NCBI RefSeq assembly: GCF_016735585.2
Contig: NZ_JAERSE020000002.1
Location: 186,001-250,000, forward strand
Length of the DNA stretch: 64,000 nt
Source of the DNA: Chryseobacterium tagetis
GTDB lineage: Bacteria; Bacteroidota; Bacteroidia; Flavobacteriales; Weeksellaceae
Direction: 5' to 3'
Position 1 is the stretch's first letter. Each line of letters begins with the position of its first letter. Below the pieces are notes generated by a model. That model ran no database searches, was not told the origin of the DNA, and worked only from the letters and a program-made list of their open reading frames with translations. Position numbers and translations under genes: made by a program. Positions 33,173 to 41,005 of this stretch are shown in pieces.

Positions 33173-34216
33173 TTATTCTGCAAATTTGGGGTTAGAGATA
33201 AAATTCTTATCCGAAAGAGTTTTCAGAAAAGCAATGATTAATTGTTTTTCCTGAGTTGTCATGGCAATTCCCAGATGTCCGTTCTGTTTCAGCTGTGGGT
33301 CAAGATTCACGTTGTCTTCTACATTATCCGAGTAGAAATTAAGAACGGCATCCAGCGTGTAAAATCTCCCGTCATGCATATAAGGCGCCGTATATTCTAC
33401 ATTTCGTAAACTTGGTACCCGGAATTTCATCCAGTCATTCTGATCAAGCGTTACTCGATAACGTCCTGCATCTTTAAACTGTGTATTGTAATACATTCCC
33501 GTATTTCTGAAGCTTTCATCCGTAAACAGCTCTCCACTGTGACAGGAAGCACATTTCTGCTGAAATAAACTCATTCCCTGTGCTTCTTCTGAAGAGAAAC
33601 TTTCTTTTCCCTGTTTCACCCTGTCATATCTGGAATCTGCGGAGATCATGGTAGCCATAAACTGAGACAAAGCCTTCAGCACTCTTTCTCCTGTAATAGT
33701 CTCATCTCCATAAGCCGCTTTAAAAAGTTTTTTATACTTGGCATCTGAACTCAGTTTTGACACTACTTCCGGCATCGAGCTATCCATCTCATCTTCATTG
33801 GTGATCGGGATGATCGGCTGTTCATTCAGATTATGAATGACTCCGTCCCACATATATCTTTTTAAAAAAGCCATATTCTGAACCGGCGGTGCATTCCGTA
33901 TGCCTATTCTGTCATCTATTCCGTGGCTCACCGTGTGACCGTGATGGGTAAAAGCGTTTTCCTGTATATGACAGAAGCCACAGGAAATGGTATTGTTCCG
34001 CGAAAGCCTTCCTTCGTAGAATAGCTTTCTCCCCAGTTCCACTCCGTTTTTTGTGACAGGATTTCCCGAAGTATCAAAAGTCATCTCCGGAAAGTAGGAA
34101 GGAAACGAGAGATTGTACACCTCATCTTTTTCCAACGGTTCCATCACCTCATCGGAACACGATACAAAACTTAGAAAGAATAAGAGTAATACTCCTGTTT
34201 TAAGTATTTTAATCAT
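33173..34216 (-). CDS. Di-heme cytochrome c peroxidase, MauG/MbnH-like lipoprotein
   Basis: The 347-residue protein has lipobox FVSC (Cys20) and two c-type haem motifs, CGFCH (79-83) and CASCH (222-226). APYMHDGRF and WDG segments are typical of the CCP/MauG family. Family members reduce H2O2 or use high-valent haem to oxidise a protein partner. MbnH oxidises a Trp of MbnP to kynurenine to make a copper site. The gene overlaps the MbnP-like gene by 8 bp, so that same partnership is the leading hypothesis here. Confidence 0.85.
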   Translation of the reverse strand: MIKILKTGVLLLFFLSFVSCSDEVMEPLEKDEVYNLSFPSYFPEMTFDTSGNPVTKNGVELGRKLFYEGRLSRNNTISCGFCHIQENAFTHHGHTVSHGIDDRIGIRNAPPVQNMAFLKRYMWDGVIHNLNEQPIIPITNEDEMDSSMPEVVSKLSSDAKYKKLFKAAYGDETITGERVLKALSQFMATMISADSRYDRVKQGKESFSSEEAQGMSLFQQKCASCHSGELFTDESFRNTGMYYNTQFKDAGRYRVTLDQNDWMKFRVPSLRNVEYTAPYMHDGRFYTLDAVLNFYSDNVEDNVNLDPQLKQNGHLGIAMTTQEKQLIIAFLKTLSDKNFISNPKFAE

Positions 34217-35036
34217 TGTGAACGTGATCTACTTTAAACATTTTCGTCAGATTATTCGTTACATTCACCAAATGCTGACTGGAACCCATCATCATATAAT
34301 TCGCTGCGCTTAAAACCAACGGAGTTTCTCCACTCAGGTATTGATTAAGATCGGCCAAAATATGAACAGAAGGGGTAATCCGGCCGGTTACTCTGGCCGT
34401 TGTCGGAAGGCTCAACGTAATTTCCCGGTAAAGATCCGGAGTTCCGTTGTCCGTTACATTTCCCATATTTCCGGTATGGTTCATGAATTCCGTATCGGGA
34501 GAGCCTGTTCCATATTTTCCTTCCAGTTTTACGAAAACATATCCTGCTGCCCATGACCACGACATTCCTTTTTGTTTGGCTTTATTCCAGAATTCGGCCT
34601 GTCCGTCCTGTCCTAATAAATAAGCATTCTGGCTGATTCCCAACCCGAACTTTACTTTTTTATAATTGTTCTTGGGAACTTCATTCAGATTAATGTAAAC
34701 AATTCCTGCAACGGCATCATCCTGATCGATAATGAAAGCGCCTTTATCGGGGTTATTCTCATTATACTTAAATTCATTTCCGTTCTCATCGATCAGACTG
34801 ATATTGCTGATTACATATTTTATATTGGAAAACTGATGCTTCTGTCCCTGTGAAGACGTTTGTGTGGTCTGATTCAAAACAATATCCCCAAGATTATTAA
34901 ACCCATTCTCAAATTTGAGCTGAAGATTTCCTTTTGTATCTGTGGATGAATCGTCTTCATCGTTGTTACGGCAGGAGATAAAAGTGAGAAAAGTAAAGGC
35001 AATAAGGGATAATGACAAAAATTTATACATTTTCAT
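34209..35036 (-). CDS. MbnP-like copper-binding lipoprotein
   Basis: The start is set at the ATG at 35036 (MKMYKFLSLSLIAFTFLTFISC, lipobox FISC, Cys22; 275 residues); longer in-frame openings add a hydrophilic tail with no sense. The mature protein has the MbnP-domain pattern: LQLKFENGFNNLGDIVL, QFSNIKYVISNISLID, the Trp-rich GMSWSWAAGYVFVKLEG and HILADLNQYL. The two Trp residues in MSWSW are candidates for oxidation by the partner peroxidase. A His/Asp-rich end (VDHVHND) could also bind metal. Function is inferred from the family and from the neighbour. Confidence 0.8.
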   Translation of the reverse strand: MKMYKFLSLSLIAFTFLTFISCRNNDEDDSSTDTKGNLQLKFENGFNNLGDIVLNQTTQTSSQGQKHQFSNIKYVISNISLIDENGNEFKYNENNPDKGAFIIDQDDAVAGIVYINLNEVPKNNYKKVKFGLGISQNAYLLGQDGQAEFWNKAKQKGMSWSWAAGYVFVKLEGKYGTGSPDTEFMNHTGNMGNVTDNGTPDLYREITLSLPTTARVTGRITPSVHILADLNQYLSGETPLVLSAANYMMMGSSQHLVNVTNNLTKMFKVDHVHND

Positions 35037-35137
35037 TGTTGATTTTTTTAAGTTGAAATTTTTAATAGAAAGTCGGTTGAATAAAAAATTATTCATGTAT
35101 AACCACAAAAGTCTGCACAGCATAAAGCGCCCCCACT

Positions 35138-35217
35138 TTGTCATTCCGTAGGAATCTAAGCAGAGTTTTAGAAATTATTCCGTGAAAAACCTTGCCGAGA
35201 TTCCTACGGAATGACAA
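35138..35217. repeat. 80-bp palindromic element with perfect 20-bp arms
   Basis: TTGTCATTCCGTAGGAATCT (35138-35157) and its exact reverse complement (35198-35217) flank 40 bp. The arms' perfection, despite a location outside genes, suggests a recent MITE or REP-type repeat. It lies between the copper-related operon and the next gene and could also act as a terminator. Confidence 0.75.
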
Positions 35218-35286
35218 CTACACGTTTAATTTCTAAAAATTTAGCTATAAAAACTCTTGCAGTAAAACAAGATTTGAAAAAGCAAT

Positions 35287-35655
35287 TTAAAAAACCGGAG
35301 GTCTGAAAATGTGTTGTAAAAACAGAAAGGAATACGCGGTTTCATAAAGAAAATCAGAATTTGAAAAGAAAGCGTTTTCTGTCGGGTCGATTTCGGTAAT
35401 TTCAGGAAGAACGTAAATATCCAGTAATTTTTGTCCTGAATTTTTTGTTTTGTTTTGAGGGGAAGAATCGGTATCATTAGTTTTCGCAATTTCTTTGCTC
35501 AGGTAACATTTCCCGTTACAGTGCAGCTCAGGATTGCTTTTGTTGATACACAATACCTCAGAGATATAATCATAATTTACAGCATACTCCACCAGTGGAA
35601 TCAGGGGCCTGAATACCACAAATAAAGTGAGAAATATGCTGCAAATTAAGTTCAT
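35287..35655 (-). CDS. Small Cys-motif membrane/exported protein, copy A
   Basis: The 122-residue protein has an N-terminal hydrophobic helix (MNLICSIFLTLFVVF), then RPLIPLVEYAVNYDYISEVLC and HCNGKCYL: Cys36, Cys46 and Cys50 in the pattern C-x9-C-x3-C. The C-terminus is IFRPPVF. A paralogue with the same three cysteines at the same positions lies at 37518. The family is unassigned as far as I know. Three cysteines next to SOD, SCO and YHS proteins suggest metal binding, which is inferred. It starts 7 bp after the SOD gene. Confidence 0.7.
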   Translation of the reverse strand: MNLICSIFLTLFVVFRPLIPLVEYAVNYDYISEVLCINKSNPELHCNGKCYLSKEIAKTNDTDSSPQNKTKNSGQKLLDIYVLPEITEIDPTENAFFSNSDFLYETAYSFLFLQHIFRPPVF

Positions 35656-35662
35656 TCAATCA

Positions 35663-36337
35663 TTATTTTTTGCTGATCGCTTCTTCGTATCTTCTGCTGA
35701 TTTCCTTCCAGTTCGTTACGTTCCAGATCGCAGCTAAATAATCTGCTCTTTTGTTCTGATATTTCAGATAGTAAGCGTGCTCCCAGACATCAATTCCGAA
35801 AATAGGAGTTCCTTTCTCTTCCACTACATCCATCAGAGGGTTGTCCTGATTCGGTGTTGACGAAACGAATAATTTTCCGCTTTTATCTACAGCCAACCAA
35901 GCCCATCCTGAACCAAAACGGTCTGCCCCGGCTTTAGCCATTTTTTCTTTGAAGGCATCCATACTTCCGAAAGCATCATTGATCGCTTTTGCAAGCTTTT
36001 CAGAAGGTTTTGTATTCTTTTCAGGGGTTAAAACCGTCCAGAACAGTTCGTGATTATAGTGACCTCCCGCATTATTTCTTACTGCAGGCGGCAGCTTTGA
36101 TACATTCGACATGATCTGAAACAAAGTCTGTTTCTCCTGTGGAGTTCCTGCAATGGCTTTATTCAAATTCGCTACATACGCAGCCGCATGTTTCGAATAG
36201 TGAATTTCCATGGTCTGGGCATCAATACTTCCTTCCAATGCATTGTATGCATACGGCAAAGGTGTCTGTTTGAACTGCGCAAAGGCAAACTGCGCCGCGA
36301 AAACTGCACTTAAAGCAGCTACTTTTAAAATTTTCAT
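35663..36337 (-). CDS. Superoxide dismutase (Fe/Mn family), exported
   Basis: The enzyme dismutates superoxide to H2O2 and O2. From the ATG at 36337 it has 224 residues with a cleavable signal peptide (MKILKVAALSAVFAAQFAFAQ), so unlike most Fe/Mn SODs it should act in the periplasm. Ligands are visible: HYSKHAAAYVANLN, GGHYNHELFW and DVWEHAYYLKYQNKRADYLAAIWNVTNW. Fe or Mn preference cannot be set. It lies between copy A of the Cys protein and the SCO gene. Confidence 0.93.
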   Translation of the reverse strand: MKILKVAALSAVFAAQFAFAQFKQTPLPYAYNALEGSIDAQTMEIHYSKHAAAYVANLNKAIAGTPQEKQTLFQIMSNVSKLPPAVRNNAGGHYNHELFWTVLTPEKNTKPSEKLAKAINDAFGSMDAFKEKMAKAGADRFGSGWAWLAVDKSGKLFVSSTPNQDNPLMDVVEEKGTPIFGIDVWEHAYYLKYQNKRADYLAAIWNVTNWKEISRRYEEAISKK

Positions 36338-36367
36338 AATGCTTTGTTTTTTAGTGTTAAACAATTT

Positions 36368-37048
36368 TTATTTTAATAATTTCCTGATATCTTCAATTAA
36401 TATTTCTCTATCCGGATGATACTTCCCTGTCAGTTGCGGGGTCTTTCCTTCCGGATCTCCGTAATTCAATCCTGAATAGTAAAGAATCGGCATATTCTCT
36501 TTGTTGTATCGACAGCGGATGTTCCCTTCTTTATCTACAAGAGCAATCATCCCGCTATGGTTAAGACTTTCACTTTCATCTTCTTTATCTCCTACGTAAA
36601 TATTGAACTGATCAGCCAGTTTTCCGATATACTCTCTGTTCCCCGTCAGGAAATGCCAGTTCGGAGATTTCGCCCCGATTCTTTTGGCGTGTTCTTTCAG
36701 TAGTTCGGGAGTATCATTTTCGGGGTCTATGCTTATTGAAATGATTCCGAAATCAGGATTGTTGATCTCGTCCTCAATCGCTCTCATATTCGTATTCATT
36801 ACAGGACAGATCGTAGGGCATTTGCTGAAGAAGAATTCTACCAGATATACTTTTCCCAGCATATCTTTATTGGTGATCTTTTTATTATTCTGATCCGTCA
36901 GTTGAAAGTTAGGGACTTTCATTACTGTATACAAATTCTTTTTAAAGTATCCCATTCCTACCCCAATCCCCAGAAAAAGCAAGGCAATAACAGCAATAGG
37001 AATAATTACTTTACTTTTTGTATTGTTTGGCTTTTTATTTTTGGACAT
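36368..37048 (-). CDS. SCO1/SenC family copper chaperone
   Basis: SCO proteins deliver copper to cytochrome oxidase or reduce its Cu site, anchored by one helix. From the ATG at 37048 the protein has 226 residues, with a membrane helix at about 13-34 and a thioredoxin fold carrying the copper motif CPTIC (Cys77, Cys81) and His164 (LNHSGMIALVD). All three Cu ligands are present. The start overlaps the end of the YHS gene by 14 bp, so coupled translation is likely. Confidence 0.92.
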   Translation of the reverse strand: MSKNKKPNNTKSKVIIPIAVIALLFLGIGVGMGYFKKNLYTVMKVPNFQLTDQNNKKITNKDMLGKVYLVEFFFSKCPTICPVMNTNMRAIEDEINNPDFGIISISIDPENDTPELLKEHAKRIGAKSPNWHFLTGNREYIGKLADQFNIYVGDKEDESESLNHSGMIALVDKEGNIRCRYNKENMPILYYSGLNYGDPEGKTPQLTGKYHPDREILIEDIRKLLK

Positions 37049-37310
37049 ACTTCTCAGGATTTTTCTTGAATTCGTCTCTACAGTAAGCACTGCAAAAACC
37101 GTACGTTTTATTTTTATAGACTGCAGTATCCTTCATATCAGACTCCGTCGGCATATTACAGATCGGGTCTACGGCGTTGGCAAATTTTATTTTTTTCGCA
37201 TCGGATTTCGCCGTTGTATTGCTTTTTTTATGTTTTACTTTAGGGGTTTCCTGAGCACAGGCCATCAACGAAACCGACAGTAAAGCCGTTAAAATAATTT
37301 TTGATTTCAT
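37035..37310 (-). CDS. YHS-domain lipoprotein
   Basis: The 91-residue protein has lipobox LMAC (Cys18), a Lys-rich linker and a YHS domain (about 46-88): DPICNM, YGFCSAYCRDEFKKNPEKY, with Cys51, Cys73 and Cys77. YHS domains are small treble-clef-like metal-binding modules found in copper ATPases and related proteins. It is first in a tight unit with the SCO gene, and is probably a periplasm-facing copper-binding partner; this is inferred. Confidence 0.85.
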   Translation of the reverse strand: MKSKIILTALLSVSLMACAQETPKVKHKKSNTTAKSDAKKIKFANAVDPICNMPTESDMKDTAVYKNKTYGFCSAYCRDEFKKNPEKYVQK

Positions 37311-37517
37311 TTTAATTTTAAATTGAAATTAATAATCGTATTGAATGAAAATTGATAGGTTTTAACTAATTCTATTGGTTTTGTTTTGTTTAAACACAAA
37401 GATCGCCAGGATTTTATAATCCAGAATACTTTTTTCTTTAGTACGCAAGGGCTTTAACAATTAGCAAAGATGAATCCTTATAAAAACAAAAAACTAAGAA
37501 TTTAGTTTAAAATAAAA

Positions 37518-37880
37518 TTAAGCTAAAGGAGGATGGAATATTCGGGAAGAATATTCTGAAGTATGAGCATTGAGATAGTCCGGGTTTATCTCTTTGACCG
37601 GAATTTCGAATTGTTTTTTATCTGAAAATGAAAGAATTTCATGGGACAGGAAAACATCTAACCCTGCAATTTTCACGTTTTGGCTGTTGCTAGACTGCTT
37701 TTCTGTTTTCGCCAGTTCTTTTTCAACGTAGCATTTTCCTTTACAGGTTGATTGGGGAACATTTCTGTTCTCACAAAGATTTTTCACAATGTAATCGTAA
37801 TTAACCGCGTAATTAATCAACGGCAAAACGGGGCGTAATGCTATCGTGAAAACAATGAATATGGAAATGAAAAACTTCAA
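37518..37880 (-). CDS. Small Cys-motif membrane/exported protein, copy B
   Basis: The 120-residue paralogue of the 35287 protein shares RPxLPLxxYAVNYDYI, Cys36/Cys46/Cys50 (C-x9-C-x3-C, TCKGKCYV), the KELAKT segment and a C-terminal IFHPPLA. The hydrophobic N-terminus (MKFFISIFIVFTIAL) is a signal or anchor. It is the most upstream gene of the minus-strand series, 207 bp from the YHS gene. The two copies flank the SOD-SCO-YHS genes. No domain recognised. Confidence 0.7.
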   Translation of the reverse strand: MKFFISIFIVFTIALRPVLPLINYAVNYDYIVKNLCENRNVPQSTCKGKCYVEKELAKTEKQSSNSQNVKIAGLDVFLSHEILSFSDKKQFEIPVKEINPDYLNAHTSEYSSRIFHPPLA

Positions 37881-37980
37881 CGATCAATTCTGTGTTACAA
37901 ATATACTACTGTATTTTGTTTTTATGATTGATTTATGATGAAAGTCATTGTTATTTTATTTGTACTCCTGATTGTCCTTA

Positions 37981-38273
37981 GATTTTTTTTGCTCTCGCTG
38001 ATTGGGCTGATTATGCAGATCTTTACATTCTAACTTAAAAAAAGAAAATATGCGCAATCATCTGCCAAATCTGCGGATCTGCGGGAGAGAAAATTTTATA
38101 ATAACTTTCCCACAGATTACACAGATCGTTGAAATCATTTTAATATCCAAGAGATCTGTTTACCACTTATTTCATGAATGCTAATTGGATGTAGATTTTT
38201 TTCTCTCGCTGATTAGGCAGATTATGCAGATCTATATATTCTAAATTAAAAAAAGAAAATATGCGAAATCATC
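37981..38273. repeat. Diverged 80-bp direct repeat rich in GCAGAT
   Basis: 37981-38062 and 38194-38273 share about 85-90% of bases (…CTCTCGCTGATT…ATTATGCAGATCT…AAAAGAAAATATGCG). Between them, TCTGCGGATCTGCGGGAGAG (38074-38090 region) is an inverted relative, and CACAGATTACACAGATC lies at about 38111. No gene in the 37881-38436 gap. Confidence 0.65.
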
Positions 38274-38286
38274 CGGAGAGAAAATA

Positions 38287-38342
38287 AATTCGGCTAAAGC
38301 CAAATTGAATGAATGCCAATAAAAAACGGGCTAAAGCCCGTT
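38287..38342. repeat. Two small GGCTAAAGCC palindromes
   Basis: AATTCGGCT-AA-AGCCAAATT (38287-38306, one G-T pair) and AACGGGCT-AA-AGCCCGTT (38325-38342, perfect). They look like REP-type hairpins. Confidence 0.6.
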
Positions 38343-38436
38343 CCTATTGATGATTTAAAATCGTTTTATTTTATATTTAAATTTTGAAACGCCATATTTT
38401 AAACTTCCAGCATCCATCTTCCTGCTTCCAAACTCA

Positions 38437-40389
38437 TTAAAATTTCATCCGCTGGATTCTTACCGCATTTAAAATAGCCAATAAGGCAACTCCCACATCG
38501 GCAAACACAGCTTCCCACATCGTTGCCAATCCTCCTGCTCCCAGCACAAGAACAATTGCTTTGATTGCAAACGCCAGCGTAATATTCTGCCAGACTATTT
38601 TTTTAGTTTGTTTCCCTATATTGATCGCCATCGGAATTTTACTCGGCATATCATCCTGAATGACAACATCTGCCGTTTCAATGGTTGCATCACTTCCTAG
38701 TCCGCCCATGGCAATTCCCACATCACTTAAAGCAACTACCGGTGCATCATTCACTCCGTCTCCTACAAAGGCAACGGTCTGGTTTTTCGCTTTGATTTCT
38801 TTTACCTTGTTTACTTTATCTTCAGGCAAAAGATCTCCGTACGCATTCTGAATTCCCAAGGTATCGGCAACATACTGTACAACGGAGGTTTTGTCGCCGC
38901 TCAGCATGGTAGTTTTTACACCTAGCGATTTCAATTTATTGATGGTTAATTGCGCATCGGTTTTGATAGAATCTGCGATCGTTAAATATCCCACAAATTT
39001 TTTATCGTAGGCCACGGCGATTAACGTATAGACAATTTTTTCAGGGTTGATGCTGTGACTGATATTGAAGACATCCATCAGTTTGAAATTCCCGACCAGT
39101 AGTTCTTTCCCGTTGATGGTTGCTTTCAGGCCTTGTCCTGCAATTTCTTCCACATTTTCCAGAGGGATGGAGTGATCGATTTCTCCTACATATTCATGGA
39201 TGGCGGTTGCAACGGGATGCGAACTTTTACTTTCCAAGGCATTGACGAGTTTTAAAATTTCGTCTTTATTATATTCAGTAGAAAAGTCTACCTGCTGTAC
39301 TTTGAAAACACCTTCCGTCATCGTTCCCGTTTTGTCCATCACTACATTCTGAACATTTGCCAGCACATCGAGGAAATTACTTCCTTTGAATAAAATCCCG
39401 TTCCGGCTTCCTGCTCCTATTCCTCCGAAATATCCCAACGGAATAGAAATCACCAATGCACAAGGGCAGGAAATTACCAGGAATACCAATGCTCTGTACA
39501 GCCATGTTTTAAACTGATAATCTTCTACAAACAAATACGGTAATAGTGTAATTCCTATAGCCAGAAATACTACAATGGGGGTGTAAATTTTCGCAAATTT
39601 TCTGATGAATAATTCTGTGGGGGCTTTCTGAGCCGTAGCATTCTGAACCAATTCTAAAATCTTGCTCAGCTTACTGTCTTTATAAGCGGTCGTTACTTTA
39701 ACCTGACTCACGGTATTTAAATTAATCATCCCCGCCAAGACGGTTTCTCCTTTGGTTTTTGTATCCGGTTTGCTTTCCCCGGTCAATGCGGATGTATTGA
39801 ATGATGCCGTTTCGGATAATAATTCTCCGTCCAGACCCAGTTTTTCACCGGATTTCAACTGAATGATGTCACCGATATTTACTTTTTCAGCTTTTACGGT
39901 TTCTGGTTTGCCGTCTTTTAAAACGGTTACCTCATCGGGACGCTGATCGAGTAAGGATTTGATATTGCTTTTTGCTCTGGTCACCGCCATTGCCTGAAAG
40001 ACTTCCCCCACCGAATAGAAAAGCATTACCGCAACACCTTCGGGATATTCTCCGATGGCAAAAGCACCTACGGTCGCAATTCCCATTAAGAAAAACTCAG
40101 AAAAAACATCTCCTTTTGTGATGCTTTCATAAGCTTCTTTTAAAACAGGAAGACCAACGGGAATGTAGGCAACCAGATACCACACCAAACGAACCCAGCC
40201 GGTAAACCAACCGGGTTTTATATAATAATCTAAAGCGATCCCTATGAGTAATAATGCAAAAGAGACCACTGCAGGGAGAAACATCTGAAATACAGACTGA
40301 TCTCCTGTATCATGGGAATGGCCGTGATCGTGATCATGCCCTTCATGATTGTGTTCTTTTTTCGGTTTTGTGCTGCAGCATTCTTCCAT
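38437..40389 (-). CDS. zntA: Heavy-metal P1B-type ATPase (Zn/Cd/Co/Pb type)
   Basis: The pump exports divalent soft metals from the cytoplasm with ATP. The 650-residue protein has a CC motif and His-rich N-terminus (CCSTKPKKEHNHEGHDHDHGHSH) instead of a ferredoxin-like HMA domain, TGES (203-206), the metal-site CPC in TM6 (308-310), DKTGT (352-356, Asp352 phosphorylated), SSHPVATAI and GDGVNDAPVVALSDVGIAMG. FADVGVALLAILNAVRI in the last helix has the Asp typical of ZntA-type pumps rather than Cu pumps. The Fur-like gene lies upstream, with an operator-like palindrome before this gene. Confidence 0.92.
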   Translation of the reverse strand: MEECCSTKPKKEHNHEGHDHDHGHSHDTGDQSVFQMFLPAVVSFALLLIGIALDYYIKPGWFTGWVRLVWYLVAYIPVGLPVLKEAYESITKGDVFSEFFLMGIATVGAFAIGEYPEGVAVMLFYSVGEVFQAMAVTRAKSNIKSLLDQRPDEVTVLKDGKPETVKAEKVNIGDIIQLKSGEKLGLDGELLSETASFNTSALTGESKPDTKTKGETVLAGMINLNTVSQVKVTTAYKDSKLSKILELVQNATAQKAPTELFIRKFAKIYTPIVVFLAIGITLLPYLFVEDYQFKTWLYRALVFLVISCPCALVISIPLGYFGGIGAGSRNGILFKGSNFLDVLANVQNVVMDKTGTMTEGVFKVQQVDFSTEYNKDEILKLVNALESKSSHPVATAIHEYVGEIDHSIPLENVEEIAGQGLKATINGKELLVGNFKLMDVFNISHSINPEKIVYTLIAVAYDKKFVGYLTIADSIKTDAQLTINKLKSLGVKTTMLSGDKTSVVQYVADTLGIQNAYGDLLPEDKVNKVKEIKAKNQTVAFVGDGVNDAPVVALSDVGIAMGGLGSDATIETADVVIQDDMPSKIPMAINIGKQTKKIVWQNITLAFAIKAIVLVLGAGGLATMWEAVFADVGVALLAILNAVRIQRMKF

Positions 40390-40406
40390 AACTTAAAAAT
40401 TTTAAT

Positions 40407-40443
40407 CAAAATTAAGGGTAAACAGAATGCAACACTATTGCAA
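40407..40443 (-). promoter_or_regulatory. Promoter and operator-like palindrome before the P-type ATPase
   Basis: -7 box TAATTTTG (40414-40407, minus) with ATGCAACACTATTGCAA (40427-40443) over the -33 region. It matches 14 of 17 bases of the perfect palindrome at 40975-40991 and overlaps the end of the Fur-like gene. Confidence 0.55.
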
Positions 40444-40854
40444 ACTTTCAAGACAGTTTTCACAGATTCCTTTGGCAAAGAGTCTTATTTCATCGATTCT
40501 AAAATTGGTCTGTATATTTTCAGGGAAGGAAATATCTTCTTTGCAGGTGGTCTGTTTGCAGATCTTGCAGTAGAAATGAAGATGCCAGTCTTTGTGGGTA
40601 TTTTCATCACACCCGTCATGGCAAAGTTTGTATTTGGTAGTGGAATTCTCCTGAATACTGTGAACCACCCCTTTTTCTTCAAAGGTCTTCAGTGTTCTGT
40701 AAATCGTTGTACGATCGGCATTTTCGAAATGGTTTTCGATTTCAGATAAAGACATGGCCGCTTCTTGAGAACTCAAAAAATCATACACCAAAATTCTCAT
40801 GCTTGTGGGCTTGGTATTTTTATTTATCAGTTTATCTTCGATGTGCGTTTTCAT
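40435..40854 (-). CDS. Fur-family metalloregulator
   Basis: The 139-residue protein has the Fur winged helix (about 15-80: SLSEIENHFENADRTTIYRTLKTFEEKGVV) and a metal/dimer domain with HLHFYCKICKQTTC and ICENCLESL, giving two CxxC pairs for structural zinc. The gene order with the Zn/Cd-type ATPase suggests a zinc or toxic-metal response rather than iron, but that is inferred. It has its own promoter with a perfect palindrome (40967-40991) and a second possible -7 box TAACTTTG at 40887-40880. Confidence 0.88.
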   Translation of the reverse strand: MKTHIEDKLINKNTKPTSMRILVYDFLSSQEAAMSLSEIENHFENADRTTIYRTLKTFEEKGVVHSIQENSTTKYKLCHDGCDENTHKDWHLHFYCKICKQTTCKEDISFPENIQTNFRIDEIRLFAKGICENCLESLQ

Positions 40855-40966
40855 TCTTCGGGGTTTTGTGTACTTCTCTCAAAGTTAGTTGTTTTTTCAA
40901 TGTTTTCATCATTGGCTGCTTCTGTTTACATCTATCAGCCATTTACTAAGTATGCAAAAGTATTTC

Positions 40967-40991
40967 CAAAGGTATTGCAATCCTATTGCAA
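40967..40991 (-). promoter_or_regulatory. Promoter and perfect palindromic operator of the Fur-like gene
   Basis: -7 box TACCTTTG (40974-40967, minus) directly joined to TTGCAATCCTATTGCAA (40975-40991), a 7-3-7 perfect inverted repeat lying in the -33/-7 spacer, as expected for a repressor site. A further -7-like TACTTTTG lies at 40962-40955. Confidence 0.65.
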
Positions 40992-41005
40992 ATAGGGATG
41001 AAGCA

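Noticed and set aside
35037..35144. Longer start of the MbnP-like protein
   Set aside because: Would put 36 residues before a perfect lipoprotein signal peptide.
38287..38342. Intrinsic terminators
   Set aside because: GGCTAAAGCC hairpins lack a following T run and lie about 100 bp after the ATPase stop; repeat elements are the simpler reading.
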